A stretch of 64,000 nt of DNA from Bradyrhizobium tropiciagri (GCF_018130545.1 NZ_JAFCKF010000008.1:186001-250000); one strand, 5' to 3'; shown: positions 43,169-52,860, counted from the stretch's first letter. Numbers and translations are program-made. The notes: a model not told the origin generated them from the letters alone.

Positions 43169-44194
43169 TCACTCCACTGGCCGCGCCTCGGGGAATTTCC
43201 AGCTGCCGTCGAGAACCGCGGCGCGCGGTTGAAACAGCCGCACGGTGTAATTCCAGCCCTGCGTGATCGGCAGGCAGTTGGCGACCTCGCCGTCGCAGCC
43301 GCCAAACTGGATGGTGATTGCGCCGTCGGCGGCCTTCATGGCCGTCACGCTGTTCACCGCGTAGCTGTTGGTCGGGTTCGGCTGCAGATAGCCCTCACTG
43401 TTGTAGACCGTAAGCGACCAGAAACCGTCGACAGGAATATTCGTCACCGTCAGCGTGTGGATGGTGCTGCCGTCGTTGCGCGCCGGCGTGGTCGGAAGAT
43501 ACAGCGCGTCCTTCTCGGGATTGCCGCCCCACAGCATGGCGCTGCCGATCAGGTGCTTCACTGGATCGACGTGATGCTGATCTGCGCCGAACATGCGCCG
43601 TGTATCGGAGACCGTGGTGCCGAGTTGCAGCAGCGCGGCCTTCACTTTGCCGAGGCTGGCTTCGTCCCAGTTCGGAATCTCGAATGTGCCGGAGCGATCC
43701 TGCTGCGATGAGATCGCATCCTGCCGGGTGTGGACTTGCTGAATCTCGTCCTTGCTCGAAAAATCGACCAGGACGCGCACGACCGCAATGGCGTAGCGCG
43801 TGCCGATCGTCTCGCGCGTCAGGGTGTGGCTGCCCGCGCCGTAATAGACGCCGGTGGTGTATTGATCCTCATTGACGATCTGCATCGCCATGAAGCGCCA
43901 GGCGCCGTCCGGTAGCGTGATCGTCACCGGTCCGGCATCGAGATCGAAGATCGCGAACGAGTACAGCGTGTCGCGGTTGGGGCGGACGATGCCTGACTGC
44001 ATCGGTGGTGCCAACTCGCGACCATGACGGAATTTTCCGAAGCCGCCGCCTTTGACCACGCCGGCGAAATAAACGTCGGTCTGGGCGCGATTGTAGTTGT
44101 CGACGGTGACGGGTTGCGGCGCTGCCGCTGCGTGGGCCGATGCGGCCGAACTCGCGAACGCGAATGTCATGGCGGCCAGGATGCTGGTTTTCAT
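43169..44194 (-). CDS. Exported DUF1254/DUF1214 protein
   Basis: A 341-residue protein with a signal peptide (ILAAMTFAFASSAASAHA). Residues about 30-130 are the DUF1254 domain (YFAGVVKGGGFGKFRHGRE, VRPNRDTLYSFAIFDLDAGPV, DGAWRFMAMQIVNEDQYTTG) and residues about 215-330 DUF1214 (FWSLTVYNSEGYL, NSYAVNS). The family is widespread and of unknown function; members are predicted to be periplasmic. It is divergent from a LysR gene 109 bases away, which probably controls it. Confidence 0.9.
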   Translation of the reverse strand: MKTSILAAMTFAFASSAASAHAAAAPQPVTVDNYNRAQTDVYFAGVVKGGGFGKFRHGRELAPPMQSGIVRPNRDTLYSFAIFDLDAGPVTITLPDGAWRFMAMQIVNEDQYTTGVYYGAGSHTLTRETIGTRYAIAVVRVLVDFSSKDEIQQVHTRQDAISSQQDRSGTFEIPNWDEASLGKVKAALLQLGTTVSDTRRMFGADQHHVDPVKHLIGSAMLWGGNPEKDALYLPTTPARNDGSTIHTLTVTNIPVDGFWSLTVYNSEGYLQPNPTNSYAVNSVTAMKAADGAITIQFGGCDGEVANCLPITQGWNYTVRLFQPRAAVLDGSWKFPEARPVE

Positions 44195-44276
44195 GGGCTC
44201 TCCGGAGGTGAGGTCGCTGATGGCCGGAGAGGTAAGCCAGCCAATTATGAAAATGAACGCCCATGAATGGCAACAG

Positions 44277-44296
44277 GCCTACCGAATATGATAGGC
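44277..44296. promoter_or_regulatory. Weak candidate LysR-type site
   Basis: GCCTA at 44277-44281 and TAGGC at 44292-44296 form an inverted repeat with a 10-base spacer inside the divergent region between the DUF1254 gene and the LysR gene, 8 bases before the LysR start. LysR regulators usually bind interrupted dyads in such positions. The arms are short, so this is tentative. Confidence 0.3.
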
Positions 44297-44303
44297 TTCG
44301 TGC

Positions 44304-45191
44304 ATGGATCTCAACGCGGTCAGGATGTTCGTCGCGGTCGTTCAGGCCGGCAGCCTCTCGGCGGGAGCCGCCCGCCTCGAGATTCCGCTGCCGACCTTGA
44401 GTCGCCGCATCCGGGACCTCGAACGGCAGCTCAAGGTGCAGTTGCTGGAGCGATCGGCCCGTGGCGCGAAACTCACCGACGCCGGCGCGCGGCTGTACGA
44501 ACGCGCGGGTCAGGGCATCGAGCAGCTGCTGGAGGCCAAGCAGGCCGTCGTCAACGACCAGATGCAGCTGAAAGGACGGTTGCGGCTATCGTTGCCGCAG
44601 ACGTTCGAGCCGTGGTGGGAGTTGCTGGCTGCGTTCCAGCAGCGCTATCCCGACATCCAGCTTCACCTCTACTCGACCGAGCGCCGTGTCGACCTTGTCG
44701 AGGACGGCATCGATGTGGCGTTGCGGGTCGGCGCGATCGTTCACGAGGCGATGGTGGCACGCCGCGTGCTGTCCTTCCGCAATGTTCTCGTCGCCAGTCC
44801 GCGATTAATCAAGCGCTTCGGCATGCCGAAGCATCCGGATGCGCTTCATGATCTGCCGTGCGGGGTGTGGGCGTCGCGGATCGATACCCAGGTGCGATGG
44901 GAGCTCGGTGGACATATGATCGAACCGAGGGCCGTGCTGTCCACCAATGACTATCATCATCTGTGCACCCGCGCGCTGCGCGGCGACGTGGTTACCGAGC
45001 TGCCGCCCTTCCTGGCAGCCGCGGCGATCCGTGAGAAACGCCTGGTCCGGTTGCTGCCGCAGCACCCGTTGTCGGAATGGTCGCTCCATTTGCTCTATCC
45101 GCCGCACCGTCACCAATCGACCATCGTGCGAACCTATCTGGATTTCTGCCAGGGCTATCTGCCGAAGATCGTGCAGGCGTGCACGGTGTGA
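44304..45191 (+). CDS. LysR family transcriptional regulator
   Basis: A 295-residue regulator. The N-terminal helix-turn-helix reads MDLNAVRMFVAVVQAGSLSAGAARLEIPLPTLSRRIRDLERQLK across its helices, with the usual SRRIRDLE core, then a substrate-binding-like effector domain (LRLSLPQTFEPWWELLAAFQ, VDLVEDGIDVALRVG) as in the AaeR/CrgA/DmlR group. It is transcribed away from the DUF1254/DUF1214 gene and is its likely regulator. The ligand is unknown. Confidence 0.94.
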   Translation: MDLNAVRMFVAVVQAGSLSAGAARLEIPLPTLSRRIRDLERQLKVQLLERSARGAKLTDAGARLYERAGQGIEQLLEAKQAVVNDQMQLKGRLRLSLPQTFEPWWELLAAFQQRYPDIQLHLYSTERRVDLVEDGIDVALRVGAIVHEAMVARRVLSFRNVLVASPRLIKRFGMPKHPDALHDLPCGVWASRIDTQVRWELGGHMIEPRAVLSTNDYHHLCTRALRGDVVTELPPFLAAAAIREKRLVRLLPQHPLSEWSLHLLYPPHRHQSTIVRTYLDFCQGYLPKIVQACTV

Positions 45192-45212
45192 GCCGACGTG
45201 CACCCCGGACGA

Positions 45213-45293
45213 GTAGGGCGGATTAGCCGAAGGCGTAATCCGCCGTCTGTCGGATCGAGTGGCGGCGGATTACGCTGCGCTAATCCGCCCTAC
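45213..45293. repeat. GGCGGATTA-type palindromic repeat overlapping the glgX stop
   Basis: GTAGGGCGGATTAG at 45213-45226 is the exact inverse of CTAATCCGCCCTAC at 45280-45293, with inner hairpins GGCGGATTA...TAATCCGCC on both arms. It is the same family as 43070-43148. The glgX stop codon (45290-45292) lies inside the right arm. The repeat separates the converging LysR gene and glgX and could terminate both. Confidence 0.9.
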
Positions 45294-47413
45294 GGGACCT
45301 GTTTTGGTTCGCCGGCGGTGAGCAACACAAACGAACGGCCAGCCGCCTTGTATGTGCTCTCGAACGCGAACTGCGCGCCCGCCGGCTGCTCCGGCGTTTT
45401 GGTGTCGAGCAGCAGCGACCAATGCGGGCCGGCCGACGTAGCGGGCAGCTTGAAGTCGACCTCGCCCTCATAGCTGTTGAGGATCACAAGCACGGTGTCG
45501 TCCTCTCCCTCGCGGGCGATCGCGGTCTTGCGGGCGCGGCCGTCGAGCACGGCGCCGAAGCATTTGATCCAGCCGGTGGTCCAGTCGGCCTGCGTCATCT
45601 CCACGCCGGACGTGCTGATCCAGACCACGTCGCGGATTTCGAGCTGCGGATCGCGGTCGCCTGATAGGAAGCGGCTGCGGCGCAGGATCGGATAGTCGCG
45701 CCTGAGTTTGAACATCCGTTTGGTGAAGGCGAGCAGTTCGTTGGCGTCGGCGGACAGATTCCAATCGAACCAGGAGATATCGTTGTCCTGGCAATAGGCG
45801 TTGTTGTTGCCGCGCTGGGTACGGCCGAACTCATCGCCGCCGAGCAGCATCGGCGTGCCCTGCGAGGCCAACAGCGTCGCCAGCATGTTGCGCTTCTGGC
45901 GTTCGCGCAAAGCGATGATCTCGGGATTGTCGGTCGGCCCCTCGGCGCCGCAATTCCAGGAGTGGTTGTCCGACGAGCCGTCATTGTTGTGCTCGCCGTT
46001 GGCCTCGTTGTGCTTGTTGTTGTAGCTCGCCCAGTCGTTCAGCGTGAACCCGTCATGCGCGGTGATGAAGTTGACGCTGGCCCAGGTGCGGCGGCCCTCG
46101 CGGTTGAACACGTCGTGCGAGCCGAGCAGGCGCGGGGCCAGGCTGCCCGGTGCCGCCTCGCCGCGCCAGAAGTCGCGCACCGTGTTGCGGTACTTGTCGT
46201 TCCATTCCGCCCAACCCGGCGGGAAGCCGCCGACCTGGTAGCCGCCGGGGCCGCAATCCCAGGGCTCGGCGATCAGCTTGACGGTCGCGAGCAATGGGTC
46301 CTGGTTCATTGCCTTGAGGAAGCCGGACTGCTCGTCGAAGCCATAGACCTCGCGCGCCAGGATGGTGCCGAGGTCGAAGCGGAAGCCGTCGACATGCATG
46401 TGGCCGGCCCAGTAGCGCAGGCTGTCCATCACCAGCTGGATCACCCGCGGATGCGACAAGTTCACCGTGTTGCCGGTGCCGGTGTCGTTGATGTAGTAGC
46501 GCCGCTTGTCGGGCAGCAGGCGATAATAGCTCGCATTGTCGATGCCCTTCAACGACAGCGTCGGGCCGCGCTCATTGCCTTCGGCAGTGTGGTTGTAGAC
46601 GACGTCGAGAATCACCTCGAGCCCGGCGCCATGCAGCCGCGCCACCATTTCCTTGAATTCGCGCAGGCTGTTCGGCACGTCGGCGGCGTAGCGCGGGTCC
46701 GGCGCGAAGAAGCCGATCGTGTTGTAGCCCCAGTAATTGGTGAGGTGCTTCTCCAGAAGATTGCTGTCGTTGACGAAGGAATGCACCGGCAATAGCTCGA
46801 CCGAGGTGATGCCGAGCGCCTTCAGATAGTCGATCGCGGCATTCGAGCCGAAGCCCGCGTAGGTGCCGCGCAAGTGCTCGTCGATGTCGGGATGCTGTTT
46901 GGTAAAGCCCTTGACGTGGGTCTCGTAGACGACGGTCTCGTCCCAATGGGCTTCCTGCCGTTGCGGCTCCTGCGCCCAGTCGAAATGGGGATCGCACACC
47001 ACGCATTTCGGCATGAACGGCGCGCTGTCGCGCTCGTCGAAAGTCAGGTCGTCGCCGCTCTCCATCTTGTAGCCGAACACCGCCGGATTCCAGGTCAGGT
47101 GGCCTGCATGGGCGCGGGCATAGGGATCGAGCAGCAGCTTGTTCGGATTGAAGCGGTGGCCGCCGTCCGGTTGGTAGGGGCCGTAGACGCGATAGCCGTA
47201 GAACGTGCCCGGCTGCACGCCGTTGATGAAGCCGTGGAACACCTGGTCGGTATATTCCGGCAGCTCGAAGCGATGCGTCTCGCGCTCGCCGTCGAACAGG
47301 CAGACCTCGACCTTGGTGGCATTGGCGGAGAACACCGCGAAATTGGTGCCGTGGCCGGCCCAATGGGCGCCGAGCGGATAGGGCAGCCCTTCCTCAATCA
47401 CATAATCGGACAT
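45290..47413 (-). CDS. glgX: Glycogen debranching enzyme GlgX
   Basis: A 707-residue isoamylase-type GH13 enzyme. A CBM48 domain (PLGAHWAGHGTNFAVFSANATKVEVCLFD) precedes the catalytic barrel, with DVVYNHTAEG, nucleophile Asp in VDGFRFDLG, acid Glu in LIAEPWDCGPGGYQVG and the last Asp in FITAHDGF; GTPMLLGGDEFGRTQ GNNNAYCQDN follows. It removes alpha-1,6 branches of limit glycogen during breakdown. The ATG at 47413 has GGGAG upstream; a TTG 12 bases earlier is an alternative. Other glg genes are not in the window. Its stop codon is supplied by a repeat. Confidence 0.96.
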   Translation of the reverse strand: MSDYVIEEGLPYPLGAHWAGHGTNFAVFSANATKVEVCLFDGERETHRFELPEYTDQVFHGFINGVQPGTFYGYRVYGPYQPDGGHRFNPNKLLLDPYARAHAGHLTWNPAVFGYKMESGDDLTFDERDSAPFMPKCVVCDPHFDWAQEPQRQEAHWDETVVYETHVKGFTKQHPDIDEHLRGTYAGFGSNAAIDYLKALGITSVELLPVHSFVNDSNLLEKHLTNYWGYNTIGFFAPDPRYAADVPNSLREFKEMVARLHGAGLEVILDVVYNHTAEGNERGPTLSLKGIDNASYYRLLPDKRRYYINDTGTGNTVNLSHPRVIQLVMDSLRYWAGHMHVDGFRFDLGTILAREVYGFDEQSGFLKAMNQDPLLATVKLIAEPWDCGPGGYQVGGFPPGWAEWNDKYRNTVRDFWRGEAAPGSLAPRLLGSHDVFNREGRRTWASVNFITAHDGFTLNDWASYNNKHNEANGEHNNDGSSDNHSWNCGAEGPTDNPEIIALRERQKRNMLATLLASQGTPMLLGGDEFGRTQRGNNNAYCQDNDISWFDWNLSADANELLAFTKRMFKLRRDYPILRRSRFLSGDRDPQLEIRDVVWISTSGVEMTQADWTTGWIKCFGAVLDGRARKTAIAREGEDDTVLVILNSYEGEVDFKLPATSAGPHWSLLLDTKTPEQPAGAQFAFESTYKAAGRSFVLLTAGEPKQVP

Positions 47414-47628
47414 CGCGTCTCCCAAAGCCTAGGAACAGCCAAATCAACCAGCAACAAACGCCGCCGCGCGAAAAACGTTGCATGGGTGGTTCTAGCGGCA
47501 GTTGCTGATGGTCCGTGTGACGCTTCAAACGCGGCGCTGCTCTCTCCATCGCCATTCGCCGATGCGCAATTGCGCATCTGAGGGTGAACGAAGCGGATGT
47601 GTGACTCACAGAGCGCGCAACATATTCA

Positions 47629-47755
47629 CCGTCGTCCCGGCGAAGGCCGGGACCCATTACCACGAATGCGGATTGTTGCGCGACGCTGGTGCCACAGCCT
47701 GCTTTCAACAACGTAGCCTTGTGGTTATGGGTCCCTGCTTTCGCAGGGACGACGG
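47629..47755. repeat. CCGTCGTCCC-type palindromic repeat
   Basis: CCGTCGTCCC at 47629-47638 and GGGACGACGG at 47746-47755 bound an element with two inner hairpins: GTCCCGG-N6-CCGGGAC at 47634-47653, and a CCCTGC...GCAGGG stem near 47733-47748. This is a common dispersed element in Bradyrhizobium-type genomes. It occupies the middle of the 364-base gap between the glgX start and the radC stop; the rest of the gap shows only short shadow frames. Confidence 0.85.
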
Positions 47756-47777
47756 AGAGAGCGCGACGACAGCGAGA

Positions 47778-48491
47778 CTATATCAGTCGCATGCCCTTGA
47801 AGCTGGTATGCCCGTTCTTGCCGACGATGATGTGATCATGCACGGCGATCCCGAGCGGTTTTGCGATGTCGACGATCGCTTTGGTCATCTGGATGTCGGC
47901 CTGCGACGGCGTCGGGTCGCCGGACGGGTGATTGTGCACCAGGATCAGGGCGGTCGCGGACAATTCCAGCGCGCGCTTGATCACCTCGCGGGGATAGACC
48001 GGGGTGTGATCCACGGTGCCGGTCTGCTGCACCTCGTCGGCGATCAACTGGTTACGCTTGTCGAGGAACAGCAGGCGGAACTGCTCCTTGTCGGCGAATG
48101 CCATGCCGGTGCGGCAATAGGCGATGACGTCGTTCCACGACGACAGCGCGATGTTGCGCCTGATCTCGCCCTTGGCGATGCGCCCGGCGGCGGCGGCGAG
48201 AAGCTTGAGCTGGTTGATCGAGGCATCCTTGACGCCGTCGACCTCGCGCAGCCGCGCTACCGGCGCATGCACCACCTCGGCGAAGGAGCCGAACTTCTTC
48301 AGGAGCGCCTTGGCCAACGGCTTGGTGTCGCGGCGCGGGATGGCGGCGAACAGCGCCATCTCCAGCAGCTCATAATCGGTCAGCGCCTCTGGCCCCGCCG
48401 CATAGAAGCGCTCGCGCAGCCGTTCGCGATGGCCGTGATAGTGCGGCGTCTCGTCGGTGTCGTCGTTGCTGGCATCGGGCTTGGCGGGCAT
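47778..48491 (-). CDS. radC: RadC family protein (JAB/MPN domain)
   Basis: A 237-residue Rad[31 protein letters not shown] is the N-terminal helix-hairpin-helix region (UPF0758), and the C-terminal metal-binding JAMM motif reads [17 protein letters not shown]. Despite its name RadC has no confirmed repair activity. The start at 48491 removes a non-conserved leader ([12 protein letters not shown]), though the ribosome site is weak at both ATGs. It lies downstream of the dioxygenase gene by 51 bases on the same strand. Confidence 0.93.
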   Translation of the reverse strand: MPAKPDASNDDTDETPHYHGHRERLRERFYAAGPEALTDYELLEMALFAAIPRRDTKPLAKALLKKFGSFAEVVHAPVARLREVDGVKDASINQLKLLAAAAGRIAKGEIRRNIALSSWNDVIAYCRTGMAFADKEQFRLLFLDKRNQLIADEVQQTGTVDHTPVYPREVIKRALELSATALILVHNHPSGDPTPSQADIQMTKAIVDIAKPLGIAVHDHIIVGKNGHTSFKGMRLI

Positions 48492-48542
48492 CGGCCACAA
48501 CCATGCCGTGCCTGCCGCGATTTGCAAGGGCCAAGCGTTGCG

Positions 48543-49406
48543 CTACGGCGAGCGCTTCAGGCCGGGGATCAGCGCCGCCAGCCGGTCCTTGATCTGGTGG
48601 CCGCGTATCATGCCTCCCGGCATCATGCCGGCCGGCGGCGGGCTCGGTGGCGGTCCAGGCGGCATACCCGGAGGTGGGCCACGGCGCGGCTGCATCGCGA
48701 TCTCGGTGCGCCTGTCGACGCCGAGCGTCAGCGTCGCGACATAGCGGTCCTTCTCCTCCTTCACCGCGCAGAACGCGCGGCGATCCGGATCGGCGATCTC
48801 GACGACATGGTCGTTTGCGTTCAACGTGCTACGCGGCCGCGGGCGGCCCGTATAGTCCGGCGCATTGGCGTAGATGAATTCGTTCAGCGCATCCGGCAGG
48901 AAGGTTTGGCCGGTCAGCACGTTCCTGTCGTCGAGGAAGACCTTGAAATGGATATGCGTGGCGCGGCCTTCATACCAGCCGGGATAGATGGTGTTGAACG
49001 CGACCCACCCCGCAGCGTCGGTCGTCTGCGTGCCGCGCAGGAAGCTCTTGCTGGTCTCGTCGATATTGTGCGCGTCGCCCTGGCCCGGAAATGCCGAATA
49101 GAGGCCCTGCGCGTCGCAATGCCAGATGTCGACGCGCGCGGCTGTGACCGGCGTGCACACGCCGGCCTCGATCACGCGCAGCCGCAAGGTCAGCGGAATC
49201 CCGGCCTTGCCGTCGGTGACGTCGGAGCGCACTAGCTTTGGATCGGCATAGAACGGCCCTTCCTCCGCCTGCGGCATCAGGATGCAGGCTTCCGCGCTGT
49301 CGACCGGCCGGCTCTCGGATGCGGCGGCGGCTTGCCGTGCCGGCAGCAGGCCTGCTGCGGTTGCCGAGATCAGGCCGAGAAAGCCGCGGCGCGTGGACTT
49401 GTCCAA
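48543..49406 (-). CDS. Exported intradiol ring-cleavage dioxygenase-like protein
   Basis: A 287-residue protein with a Tat-type leader (STRRGFLGLISATAAGLLPA). The core matches intradiol dioxygenases: QAEEGPFYADPKLVRSD, VDIWHCDAQGLYSAFPG, then IYPGWYEGRATHIHFKVF with the expected iron ligands Tyr, Tyr, His, His. Classical members open catechol or protocatechuate rings in the cytoplasm; this subgroup is exported and folded before export, which fits the Tat signal. The C-terminal 45 residues are Pro/Gly/Met-rich (PPPGMPPGPPPSPPPAG) and probably flexible. The substrate is unknown, possibly lignin- or plant-phenolic-derived. Confidence 0.9.
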   Translation of the reverse strand: MDKSTRRGFLGLISATAAGLLPARQAAAASESRPVDSAEACILMPQAEEGPFYADPKLVRSDVTDGKAGIPLTLRLRVIEAGVCTPVTAARVDIWHCDAQGLYSAFPGQGDAHNIDETSKSFLRGTQTTDAAGWVAFNTIYPGWYEGRATHIHFKVFLDDRNVLTGQTFLPDALNEFIYANAPDYTGRPRPRSTLNANDHVVEIADPDRRAFCAVKEEKDRYVATLTLGVDRRTEIAMQPRRGPPPGMPPGPPPSPPPAGMMPGGMIRGHQIKDRLAALIPGLKRSP

Positions 49407-49576
49407 TCATCACTCCTGTCGTTGGCGCGGGAGGCTTCCCATTTCCCACTCAGCGTGGCGACATCAGGACGGTTTGGTTTCTCGATGTGGGCGCGCCTGC
49501 GACGGTTTGCCACGATGCGGCGGGCGAACTACGTTTGGCCGCAACATTTCGAAATCGAAAAAAAGGGGAGGGCGGC

Positions 49577-50296
49577 GTGACATCGTTCAAGGTGATCCGC
49601 GCACGCGCCGAGAAGCGCAAGGGCGGGCCGAAAGCGTTGGAGAAATTGCTGCGGCCGCCGGCAGGCGCCAAGACGCTGGCCAAGCTCGGCGACGACCGCG
49701 TGCTGGCCGAGATGACCAAGCGCGTGTTCTGCGCCGGTTTTGCCTGGAGCGTGATCGACGCCAAATGGGAGGGCTTCGAGGCGGCGTTCCTCGGCTTTGC
49801 GCCCGCCAAGCTCGCCTTCAAATCAGATGAATTCTGGGAGAAGCTGACCAGCGACACCAGGATCGTGCGCAACGGCGCCAAGATCATGTCGGTGCGCGAC
49901 AATGGCCGCTTCGTGCAGGAGATCGCGCGCGAGCACGGTAGCTTCGGCAAATTCCTTGGCGCCTGGCCGTCATCGGATGAGGTCGGATTGCTGGACCTGC
50001 TGGCCAAGCGCGGCAGCCGGCTCGGCGGCAACACCGGGCAGATGCTGCTGCGCTTTCTCGGCTGGGACGGCTTCGTCACCTCGCGCGATGTCGTCGCCTG
50101 CCTGCGCGATGCCGGGCTCGATATCGCCGAAGAGGTCAAGTCGAAGCGCGACCTCGCCAAGGTGCAGGGGCAGTTCAACGCCTGGGCCGAGGAGACCGGG
50201 CTGTCCTATCTGCATCTGTCGCGGATCTGCGCGATGTCGATTGGCGACAACCACACGCCCGAGGAGATCGTCGCCCGCACGCGGAGCGACTATTGA
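49577..50296 (+). CDS. DNA-3-methyladenine glycosylase I-like protein
   Basis: A 239-residue protein in the Tag superfamily (Adenine_glyco): VFCAGFAWSVIDAKWEGFEAAFLGF, DTRIVRNGAKIMSVRDNGRF and a helix-hairpin-helix-like C-terminal half. E. coli Tag has an N-terminal RCxW and zinc ligands Cys/His at both ends; these are not visible here, so it is a divergent subgroup whose base specificity is uncertain. The GTG at 49577 has GGGGAGGG upstream; a longer frame to 49238 overlaps the dioxygenase start and has no support. Confidence 0.8.
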   Translation: MTSFKVIRARAEKRKGGPKALEKLLRPPAGAKTLAKLGDDRVLAEMTKRVFCAGFAWSVIDAKWEGFEAAFLGFAPAKLAFKSDEFWEKLTSDTRIVRNGAKIMSVRDNGRFVQEIAREHGSFGKFLGAWPSSDEVGLLDLLAKRGSRLGGNTGQMLLRFLGWDGFVTSRDVVACLRDAGLDIAEEVKSKRDLAKVQGQFNAWAEETGLSYLHLSRICAMSIGDNHTPEEIVARTRSDY

Positions 50297-50311
50297 TTGA
50301 TCGCGATCGGA

Positions 50312-51136
50312 TTACACCTGCACCCACGGCTTCTCGCCGTGGCGCTCGGACAGCGTGAAGATCTCGACGCCGTCGGCGGTGACGCCGACCGAGTGCTCGA
50401 ACTGCGCCGACAGCGAGCGGTCGCGGGTCACCGCGGTCCAGCCGTCGGACAGGATCTTCACGTGCGGCTTGCCGAGATTGATCATCGGCTCGATGGTGAA
50501 GAACATGCCGGGCTTCAGCGGCGCGCCTTCGCCGGGGCGGCCGATATGGATGATGTTCGGCTCGTCATGGAACAGGCGGCCGAGGCCGTGACCGCAGAAG
50601 TCGCGCACCACGCTCATGCCCTGCGGCTCGACGAAGCTCTGGATGGCATGGCCGATGTCGCCGGTGGTGGCGCCGGGCTTCACTGCGGCAATGCCGCGCA
50701 TCATCGCCTCATAGGTCACCTCGATCAGCCGCTCCGCCTTCCGCGCGATGGCGCCGATCGCATACATGCGGCTGGAATCGCCGTACCAGCCGTCGACGAT
50801 GAAGGTGACGTCGACATTGACGATGTCGCCTTCCTTCAGCGGACGGTCGCCCGGCATGCCGTGGCAGACCACGTGATTGATCGAGGTGCAGGTCGAGTAG
50901 CGATAGCCGCGATACATCAGCGTCGCCGGATAGGCGCCGTGGTCGAACGCGAACTTGCGCACGAAGTCGTCGATGTCAGAGGTCGGGACGCCCGGCTTGA
51001 CGATGTCGGTGAGCGCATCGAGGCACTTCGACACCAGCGCGCCGGCCTTGCGCATGCCGGCAAAGCCGCTCGGCCCGTGCAGCTTGATCTGGCCGGTCTT
51101 GCGAAGCGAGGTGTCAGTGGCGTCGATATAGCTCAT
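50312..51136 (-). CDS. map: Type I methionine aminopeptidase
   Basis: A 274-residue enzyme removing N-terminal Met from nascent proteins. The pita-bread fold blocks are present with the five metal ligands: two Asp in VDVTFIVDGWYGDSSRMY, His in CGHGLGRLFHDEPNI, Glu in FFTIEPMIN and Glu in QFEHSVGVTADG. The substrate-side block NHVVCHGMPGDR is also standard. The length is that of the common bacterial type I form. It converges on the DNA glycosylase gene with a 15-base spacer. Confidence 0.97.
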   Translation of the reverse strand: MSYIDATDTSLRKTGQIKLHGPSGFAGMRKAGALVSKCLDALTDIVKPGVPTSDIDDFVRKFAFDHGAYPATLMYRGYRYSTCTSINHVVCHGMPGDRPLKEGDIVNVDVTFIVDGWYGDSSRMYAIGAIARKAERLIEVTYEAMMRGIAAVKPGATTGDIGHAIQSFVEPQGMSVVRDFCGHGLGRLFHDEPNIIHIGRPGEGAPLKPGMFFTIEPMINLGKPHVKILSDGWTAVTRDRSLSAQFEHSVGVTADGVEIFTLSERHGEKPWVQV

Positions 51137-51304
51137 GGGCGGGATGTTTCTGCGGGCAAGGGGCTGATTTCAGGCCCTAATTTAATGATCGGCGCGCCCG
51201 GCGCAAGCCAAGCTTGAGCATGGGGACAATGTCCACACGGATTGATTTCAGGGCGCATTTCGGAACAGCGGCGGCAAGACCGCGCAAAACCGGGCTCAAA
51301 AAAG

Positions 51305-52621
51305 CTAATTCGAGACCTCGACCACGCTCTCGACCGGCAGCGCGCCGCCGCGGATGCGGAGTTCCCGCACCGGGTAGGGGACCTTGATGCCGTCCTGCTT
51401 GAAGGCGTCCCACAGCGACAGCATGACGTCGCTCTTCACATTGTCCATGCCGTCGGGATCGGCGATCCAGAACGTCAGGGAGAACTTCATCCCGGCCTCG
51501 GCGAACTCGGTCAGGATGCAGTTCGGCGTCCGGCCCTTGGTGGCGCGCGGATGGGCCGCTGCGGTTTCGATCCCGAGCTTGCAGACCTGCCGCGGATTGG
51601 CATCGTAATTGGTAGCGAAGGCGATCTTCACCAGCGTGTTCTTGTCGGTGTAGGTCCAGTTGGTGACCCTCTGCGTCACCAGATCCTCGTTCGGGATCAG
51701 GAACTCGCGGCCGTCGCCGGCGGCGACCGAGATGTAGCGGGTCTTCATCGCGCTGATGCGGCCCGAATTGTCGCCGATCGTGACGAGGTCGCCGGGCTTC
51801 ACGGATTTGTCGACCAGCAGGATCAGGCCGCTGATGAAGTTGGCGACGATCTTCTGTAGACCGAGACCGATGCCGACGCCGGCCGCGCCGGTGAACACCG
51901 CGAGCGCGGACAGGTTGATGCCCACCGCGCCGAGCGCGATCACGATCGCCAGCACCATCAGCCCGATGCGGATGATCTTGACCAGCAGCACCTGGATCGA
52001 CGGCGTCAGATCGGTGGCGCGGTTGATCCGGCTCTCGGCGAAATTGCCGGCGAGGTTGGTCAGCCACAGCGCCACGATCAAGAGCGCGCCGGCCTTGAGC
52101 AGCAGCAGCGGGGTCAGGCGGAGGCCGCCGACCACGACTGCGTAGGAATCCAGCATGTCGGCCGCCCAATCGAGCTGGCCGATGATGCTGAGCGCCGCCA
52201 CCACCCAGGCCGCGATCGACACTGTCTTCACGATGAAGGCGTTGTCGATCACCGAGGTGACGAGCCGGATCACCAGCCAGGCCAGCGCCAGCTTGGCGGA
52301 GACCGCGATCAGATAGCTGCGGCTCGGCCAGGTCGCGTGCCACATCACGATGCGCGAGATCACCATCAGCACCGCGAAAACCGCGGTGGAGGCGCTCGCC
52401 ACCACCACGCGGACGAAATGCCGGAGCGGCAGCGGCCAGCGCATCGCCAGCGACGCCATGTTGACCCGCGCATGGATAGCGGTATCGGCGGCGTAGGCGA
52501 GGCCCGCGGCGGCGAGGATGATGCCGAATTGCAGGTAGAACCAGGGCGAGGCGACCTCGGCGCCGACCGAGCGCGCTGCCAATTGGATCGATTCCAGGAC
52601 GTCCTTCCAGCTCATGTCCAT
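51305..52621 (-). CDS. MscS-type mechanosensitive channel
   Basis: A 438-residue channel protein. Seven or so hydrophobic segments (residues 25-265) end in the pore helix region LSALAVFTGAAGVGIGLGLQKIVANFISGLILLVDKSVKPGD, the signature of the MscS family, followed by VTIGDNSGRISAMKTRYISV and the cytoplasmic vestibule. The ATG at 52621 is preferred over a TTG at 52627. It is a moderate-size, multi-TM member and a paralogue of the large channel at 32290-34647. Confidence 0.93.
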   Translation of the reverse strand: MDMSWKDVLESIQLAARSVGAEVASPWFYLQFGIILAAAGLAYAADTAIHARVNMASLAMRWPLPLRHFVRVVVASASTAVFAVLMVISRIVMWHATWPSRSYLIAVSAKLALAWLVIRLVTSVIDNAFIVKTVSIAAWVVAALSIIGQLDWAADMLDSYAVVVGGLRLTPLLLLKAGALLIVALWLTNLAGNFAESRINRATDLTPSIQVLLVKIIRIGLMVLAIVIALGAVGINLSALAVFTGAAGVGIGLGLQKIVANFISGLILLVDKSVKPGDLVTIGDNSGRISAMKTRYISVAAGDGREFLIPNEDLVTQRVTNWTYTDKNTLVKIAFATNYDANPRQVCKLGIETAAAHPRATKGRTPNCILTEFAEAGMKFSLTFWIADPDGMDNVKSDVMLSLWDAFKQDGIKVPYPVRELRIRGGALPVESVVEVSN

Positions 52622-52860
52622 TGGCAAAGTCTCAACTCGAGGCGCGGGTCAGGCAAATGTGATTCGAATGCACGCTGAGAATTCCACAACAGCGCTCACG
52701 CGACCATCGATACACCACAGTGTCGGGGCGACCTAGGGCAGGCAAAGCCGGGCGGATTGCCGCTGAGGGCAGAAATCGGTTGGCGTCCCAGTGTGGCGAC
52801 GATAAGGATGCAATTGCAAGTATTTGAGACCCCCCAAGTCGTTGAGACCTCCAAAGACGC

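Noticed and set aside
47502-49235. A 577-codon open frame on the plus strand
   Set aside because: It is antisense to radC and the dioxygenase gene and runs through a dispersed repeat; composition is that of a shadow frame.
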